Assembly (NCBI GenBank): GCA_937899305.1
Contig: CALDJV010000253.1
Location: 1-8,871 of the forward strand
Direction: 5' to 3'
DNA from: an uncultured Cytophagaceae bacterium
GTDB taxonomy: Bacteria > Bacteroidota > Bacteroidia > Cytophagales > Microscillaceae
DNA length: 8,871 nucleotides
In this document: one piece after another, positions 5,791 through 8,871 of the stretch
Position numbering within the stretch: the first letter of the stretch is position 1
Layout of the letters: each line of letters begins with the position of its first letter
Notes under the pieces: model-generated
Seen by the model: the letters and a program-made list of their open reading frames with translations, nothing else
The model's database searches: none
What the model was told of the DNA's origin: nothing
Made by a program: the position numbers and the translations under genes

Positions 5791-7272
5791 ATGAAAAAAA
5801 TCACATTCACCATTTGGCTGACTTTATTAAGCCTTTCTTTTACTCAAGCCCAAAATGAGGGCAAGTCGTTTACTGTAGCCCAACAGCAGGCCGATTTTAA
5901 AATCTTGAAAAAAGCCCTGGAGCACCTGCATCCTGGTTTGACACGTTTTAATACGCAGCAAGCGATGGATCAACATTTTGCTGATTTGCAAAAAGCGTTG
6001 CAAACTCCTCAGACCGAACGTAGCCTCGTCCGTTTACTTTCCCAATTTACTGCCAAAATCAAATGCAGTCATACATATTGCAATCCCTGGAATATGAATG
6101 ATGAAGTGAGAAAGCGAATTTACGGAGAAAATCCTCGCGAACTTCCATTCAAGTTTCAAATGCTGGACGAAAGAATGATTGTTACTAAAGACCTAAGCAA
6201 TGAATACCAACTGAAAAGAGGCGATGAAATTTTGAAGATCAACGGCATTGCAATGCCTGACATTGTAAAAGCCTTCAGAACGGTGGTCAAAAAAGATGGA
6301 AATGCCTTTCCTCAGCAAATGGCCCAAATGGAGTCTTATGCTTTCGACTATTATTTTCCGTTGTTTTTTCCGGTAAAGGCCACCTATGACCTGGAAGTAA
6401 AACAATACAAAGGCGGTAAAAAAGTACTATTTGCTGTAAAAGCACTTACTAAGAAGGAATGGAAAGCCAATATGTTGGCGCGTTTTGGCAAAAACAAGAC
6501 TTACGATGATCTATGGAGTTTTGCTATGTGGGATGATGAAACTGCTTACCTGGAAATTGGAACTTATGTGACCTGGAAAATGAAGCAAAACTGGAAAAAA
6601 CGGTTGAAAGAAGCTTTTGCTACTATGAAATCAAAGGGAGCCAAAAGGTTGATACTAGATCTAAGGGGTAATTCAGGGGGATTGACTGATGCAGCAGTAG
6701 CGCTTTTACGTTATTTGTATGATCGCCCCTTTAAATTTGGTGAAAAAACATTGTTGAAAAACTACCGAGCAGAAGAATTGTTGCCTTACCTCAATACTTG
6801 GAACAAAAAAGCGCTGACTCCACCCGCGCGTTTTTTCAAAAAGCAGGCTAATGGGATGTACGAATTTTTGCCAGGAAAAGACCGTAAGTTCAAACCCTTT
6901 AAAAACAGGTTCAAGGGGAAAGTATATGTACTGTGCAGTGCTCATAATGGTTCAGGGGGTACCAGTACTTTGGCGCATATTCAAGAACAAAACCTGGGTA
7001 CCATTATAGGTCAAGAAACGGGAGGGAGCAAAGAAGGCCCCATTGGCGGACAAATATTTTACTTGACTTTGCCGAACACCAAAATGGAAATTGATTTACC
7101 TGTAATGCGTGGTTATATGCCGATTAAATATCCCGAAAAACTTCAAAAAGACAAGGGAGTGATTCCAGATATCACCGTGAAAAAATCAATTGATGACATT
7201 GCAAAAGGAGTGGATACTGAAATTGAGTACGTAAAAAAATATTTGATTGTCCGAGAAAAAACCGAGAAATAA
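5791..7272 (+). CDS. Exported S41 family serine peptidase
   Basis: I start at 5791 (493 aa) because it gives a standard signal peptide (MKKITFTIWLTLLSLSFTQA|Q) with AGGAG at 5784-5788; the in-frame ATG at 5764 would add nine residues. Numbers below count from 5764. A PDZ-like piece (LKRGDEILKINGIAMPDIV) begins at 150. The S41 core has LILDLRGNSGG at 296-306 and VYVL...NGSGG with the probable nucleophile Ser397, then GTIIGQETGGSKEG. Aligned on that Ser, the general-base Lys of CtpA/Tsp proteases falls at Ser422, with a Lys next to it at 423. This suggests the tricorn/IRBP-like branch, where a His assists; His103 in KCSHTY is a candidate. The protein is probably periplasmic or cell-surface, degrading peptides or processing proteins; the substrate is unknown. 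It has a terminator of its own. Confidence 0.85.
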   Translation: MKKITFTIWLTLLSLSFTQAQNEGKSFTVAQQQADFKILKKALEHLHPGLTRFNTQQAMDQHFADLQKALQTPQTERSLVRLLSQFTAKIKCSHTYCNPWNMNDEVRKRIYGENPRELPFKFQMLDERMIVTKDLSNEYQLKRGDEILKINGIAMPDIVKAFRTVVKKDGNAFPQQMAQMESYAFDYYFPLFFPVKATYDLEVKQYKGGKKVLFAVKALTKKEWKANMLARFGKNKTYDDLWSFAMWDDETAYLEIGTYVTWKMKQNWKKRLKEAFATMKSKGAKRLILDLRGNSGGLTDAAVALLRYLYDRPFKFGEKTLLKNYRAEELLPYLNTWNKKALTPPARFFKKQANGMYEFLPGKDRKFKPFKNRFKGKVYVLCSAHNGSGGTSTLAHIQEQNLGTIIGQETGGSKEGPIGGQIFYLTLPNTKMEIDLPVMRGYMPIKYPEKLQKDKGVIPDITVKKSIDDIAKGVDTEIEYVKKYLIVREKTEK

Positions 7273-7300
7273 ATCGAAGACTGGATATTTGTTAGAGGAA

Positions 7301-7340
7301 AAAAAGAAGCGTAGTCCTTGTGGTTGCGCTTCTTTTTGTA
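7301..7340 (+). terminator. Rho-independent terminator after the peptidase gene
   Basis: AAAAAGAAGCG (7301-7311) pairs perfectly with CGCTTCTTTTT (7327-7337) around a 15-nt loop, and the right arm ends in a T-run followed by GTATTTT. It starts 28 nt after the stop and separates the peptidase gene from the tRNA-editing gene. Confidence 0.85.
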
Positions 7341-7376
7341 TTTTGGCTGTTCAAATCAACAACATAAAACTGATTT

Positions 7377-8090
7377 ATGGCCCAATTAGACTATCTCAAA
7401 GACACTTTTTTGTTTGAAACCTCTGCCCAGTTTCTCGAAATACGCCAACACGAAAAAGGCAATGCGGTTATTTTATCTAATACTATTTTTTACCCTCAAG
7501 GAGGAGGACAACCCGCTGATCAAGGCAAAATCGCAGGGCCTTCGGGAATATTTTTGGTAGAAGATGTAAGACTGGATGCCGATGGAGTGGTTTGGCATTT
7601 TGGAAGCTTCACTAGTGGGAATTTCACCTCTGGCGAAAGTGTGACTTTGCAAATAGATCAGGAAAGACGTATCAAGCACGCCAAGATACACTCGGCAGGG
7701 CACTTGCTAGACTGTGCCGTGGAGCAGTTGCAATTGACGCAAATCACGCCCACCAAAGGGTTTCATTTTCCAGAAGGACCATATGTAGAGTACGAAGGAG
7801 TACTCGAGAATGGAGCTGAAGTGCTGCCTCTGATACAAGCTGCGTTGACTGAAATTACTGCTCAAAATCCAGCAGTGATTGTCAAAGAATTAACTTTTGA
7901 AGAAGCGCAACAGCAAGGCATTAGCGCCCCTCCGGGTAAATCGGCCCGTATTGTCAATTTTGAAGGATTCGCGGCTTGTGGCTGTGGAGGTACCCATATG
8001 CCCAATGCACAAGAAATTGGTGAAATTCAATTACGAAAAATCAAATCTAAAAAAGGTAAAACTAAGATATCTTATGAGGTTATTTTGTAA
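7377..8090 (+). CDS. alaX: AlaX-type alanyl-tRNA editing protein (AlaX-M-like)
   Basis: This is a stand-alone trans-editing hydrolase related to the editing domain of alanyl-tRNA synthetase. It removes wrongly attached serine (and, in some members, glycine) from tRNA(Ala) in the cytoplasm. The N-terminal half holds the Gly-rich loop FYPQGGGQPADQG (residues 38-50), typical of the medium-length AlaX-M group. The zinc site is formed by HSAGH (His105, His109) and CGGTH (Cys203, His207), both intact. The protein then runs through GEIQLRKIKSKKGKTKISYEV to the end. At 237 aa it is of normal AlaX-M length and lacks the aminoacylation domain of AlaRS. It sits 104 nt after the peptidase gene, beyond a strong terminator, so it is probably transcribed separately; TATTTTG at 7339-7345 is a near -7 box. 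It has no evident link to its neighbours. Confidence 0.92.
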   Translation: MAQLDYLKDTFLFETSAQFLEIRQHEKGNAVILSNTIFYPQGGGQPADQGKIAGPSGIFLVEDVRLDADGVVWHFGSFTSGNFTSGESVTLQIDQERRIKHAKIHSAGHLLDCAVEQLQLTQITPTKGFHFPEGPYVEYEGVLENGAEVLPLIQAALTEITAQNPAVIVKELTFEEAQQQGISAPPGKSARIVNFEGFAACGCGGTHMPNAQEIGEIQLRKIKSKKGKTKISYEVIL

Positions 8091-8107
8091 CACTGTAATA
8101 CTGTTAC
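8087..8107. terminator. Small hairpin between convergent genes
   Basis: GTAACA (8087-8092, overlapping the stop codon of the editing gene) and TGTTAC (8102-8107) are exact inverted repeats around nine bases. There is no T-run on either side, so its value as a terminator is weak. It is the only hairpin seen in the 36-bp gap between two convergent genes. Confidence 0.25.
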
Positions 8108-8126
8108 CTTCGCACAATCCACAGGT

Positions 8127-8501
8127 TTAGAACCGCTCATTTCGAACCAACCAAAACCAATAAATCAAGATGAACTGAGCGATGAGGCGCAGCCATAATA
8201 TCACTGGAGAAACTTCCGGAAAGCCAGGAAATTCACCAATGTATAAGTGCCAACTGTGAATCAAAACCAGAAAACTGGTGAGCATCAACATGGCCAAATA
8301 TACTGCCACTTGTCGGTATTTTGTCCAGAAGCCAATTGCAAGCGCAATCTCGATGATGCCCACCAGTATGTTTAAAAAAGCGGCCAGGGAGGGCGAAAAC
8401 AGAGGAGGCATGGCTTTTACAAAAATAGCTGGCACGATAAAGTGAGCTACACCAGCCACCAAAAACATGGAGGTAAAAAAGGGAAATGCAATTTTTTTCA
8501 T
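8127..8501 (-). CDS. DoxX-like small integral membrane protein
   Basis: The protein (124 aa from the ATG at 8501) is almost entirely hydrophobic, with four likely membrane helices at about residues 4-26, 38-58, 64-84 and 101-119. The first helix carries the pattern GVAHFIVPAIF followed by MPPLF, and the second has NILVGIIEIALAIGFW; this GxxHF...P...P...GxxEI layout is typical of DoxX-related inner-membrane proteins. Members have been tied to quinone/thiosulfate oxidation or redox homeostasis, but for most, including this one, the reaction is not known. An in-frame ATG at 8516 would add five residues; I prefer 8501 (MKKIAF) because the upstream ATG lies two bases from a hairpin. The gene converges on the tRNA-editing gene, with 36 bp between stop codons. 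Confidence 0.75.
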   Translation of the reverse strand: MKKIAFPFFTSMFLVAGVAHFIVPAIFVKAMPPLFSPSLAAFLNILVGIIEIALAIGFWTKYRQVAVYLAMLMLTSFLVLIHSWHLYIGEFPGFPEVSPVILWLRLIAQFILIYWFWLVRNERF

Positions 8502-8518
8502 ATTGATATACGTCATAA

Positions 8519-8551
8519 GAACAGCCTTTATACCTTACAGGTAGGCTGTTC
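8519..8551 (-). promoter_or_regulatory. Leader hairpin upstream of the DoxX-like gene
   Basis: GAACAGCCT (8519-8527) pairs with AGGCTGTTC (8543-8551), and inside it ACCT (8532-8535) pairs with AGGT (8539-8542) around three bases, leaving a 4-nt bulge. On the minus strand the hairpin ends 17 nt before the ATG at 8501, so it would sit in the leader RNA or act as an operator. No T-run follows it. A weak TAnnTTT-like element (TACTTTTTTG, minus strand, 8568-8559) lies just upstream. Confidence 0.4.
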
Positions 8552-8641
8552 AGAATTTCAAAAAAGTACCCCGCGTTTTTAGTCATGTCCATTAGCGAAG
8601 GCGAACCATGTTGGACTAAAGTAGTCTAAAATTCCGGCATT

Positions 8642-8696
8642 TAGTATGTTGCCGTTAAGAATTTGCGTAATGAAGTAAATTTAGGCAAACATACTA
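8642..8696. repeat. Inverted repeat, 12-bp arms with one bulge
   Basis: TAGTATGTTGCC (8642-8653) pairs with GGCAAACATACTA (8684-8696), with a single extra A in the right arm, around a 30-nt AT-rich loop. The loop itself can form AATTT/AAATT. No gene or promoter explains it; it could be a structured RNA, a small mobile element remnant or an intergenic repeat. Confidence 0.45.
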
Positions 8697-8713
8697 GAGC
8701 CGCGGCGTTTTTG

Positions 8714-8743
8714 GTTACTTTTTGAGCTGGAGCAAAAAGTAAC
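8714..8743. repeat. Palindromic element GTTACTTTTTG/CAAAAAGTAAC
   Basis: GTTACTTTTTG (8714-8724) and CAAAAAGTAAC (8733-8743) are perfect 11-bp reverse complements around AGCTGGAG. It looks like a short extragenic palindromic repeat. The A/T-rich stem is not followed by a T-run, so a simple terminator is less likely. Confidence 0.5.
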
Positions 8744-8871
8744 GGCTTAGGGAATGCAAGAGCTTGATTATCAGACGAAAATGGGATGCCTTAGCTGTTT
8801 TTAGTCCTTGAAAATAAAGTATCGGTTACCCAGAACCAGATCCTTCGGCTGCGCTACTGATGACGCCAATA

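Larger units (their letters stand above)
8517..8871. other. Non-coding region with three successive hairpins
   Basis: The 355 bp upstream of the DoxX-like gene have no credible coding frame: stops break every frame on both strands. The region carries inverted repeats at 8519-8551, 8642-8696 and 8714-8743. A further 7-bp pair TTTAGTC/GACTAAA sits at 8578-8584 and 8614-8620. It probably combines the promoter region of the DoxX-like gene with repeated intergenic elements. The right edge may continue outside the window. Confidence 0.5.

Noticed and set aside
8233..8592. Minus-strand open frame of 119 codons upstream of and overlapping the DoxX-like gene
   Set aside because: It overlaps the DoxX-like gene in another frame, crosses the leader hairpin, and has no membrane or domain pattern; the DoxX-like frame is clearly the real one.
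8684..8871. Possible start of a new partial gene at the right edge
   Set aside because: All six frames are broken by stops within short distances, and the sequence is dominated by repeats.

Overview
The window looks like chromosomal DNA of a Bacteroidota bacterium, most likely a marine Cytophagales-type gliding bacterium. Three things point there. One protein belongs to the type IX secretion (T9SS) plug/DUF5103 family, which is found in that phylum. Three genes carry a TAnnTTTG -7 box of the Bacteroidota sigma factor, at nearly the same distance (51-53 nt) from the ATG. Base composition is AT-rich, and leaders lack strong Shine-Dalgarno sequences. The species cannot be fixed from sequence alone.

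Layout. Bases 1-185 hold a hairpin repeat and a promoter. 186-1574 (+) encodes a MacA/HlyD-type periplasmic adaptor with its own terminator. 1575-1872 carries two dyads and a promoter. 1873-3177 (+) encodes the T9SS plug-like protein. 3333-4244 (-) encodes a secreted DUF4384-type protein. 4245-4568 holds that gene's promoter, a second copy of the hairpin repeat and a terminator. 4569-5270 (-) encodes a secreted LPP20-like protein with a very basic N-terminus and a charged C-terminal helix. 5271-5763 is a divergent intergenic region with an operator-like dyad. 5791-7272 (+) encodes an exported S41 family peptidase. 7377-8090 (+) encodes an AlaX-type alanyl-tRNA editing protein. 8127-8501 (-) encodes a small DoxX-like four-helix membrane protein. 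8517-8871 is non-coding and contains three successive hairpins.

How the genes fit together. Most genes appear to be single transcription units: terminators or promoters lie between the neighbours, and strand switches are frequent. Five of the seven proteins are predicted to work in the envelope (adaptor, plug, two secreted proteins, peptidase) and a sixth is an inner-membrane protein. The adaptor has no pump gene beside it, and the plug gene has no other T9SS gene beside it, so their partners must be encoded elsewhere. AlaX is a cytoplasmic translation-quality factor unrelated to the rest. I see no CRISPR array, transposase, tRNA, rRNA or defence system. The least explained parts are the two secreted proteins at 3333-5270, the Lys/Arg-rich insertion in the adaptor, and the dyads and repeats between genes.
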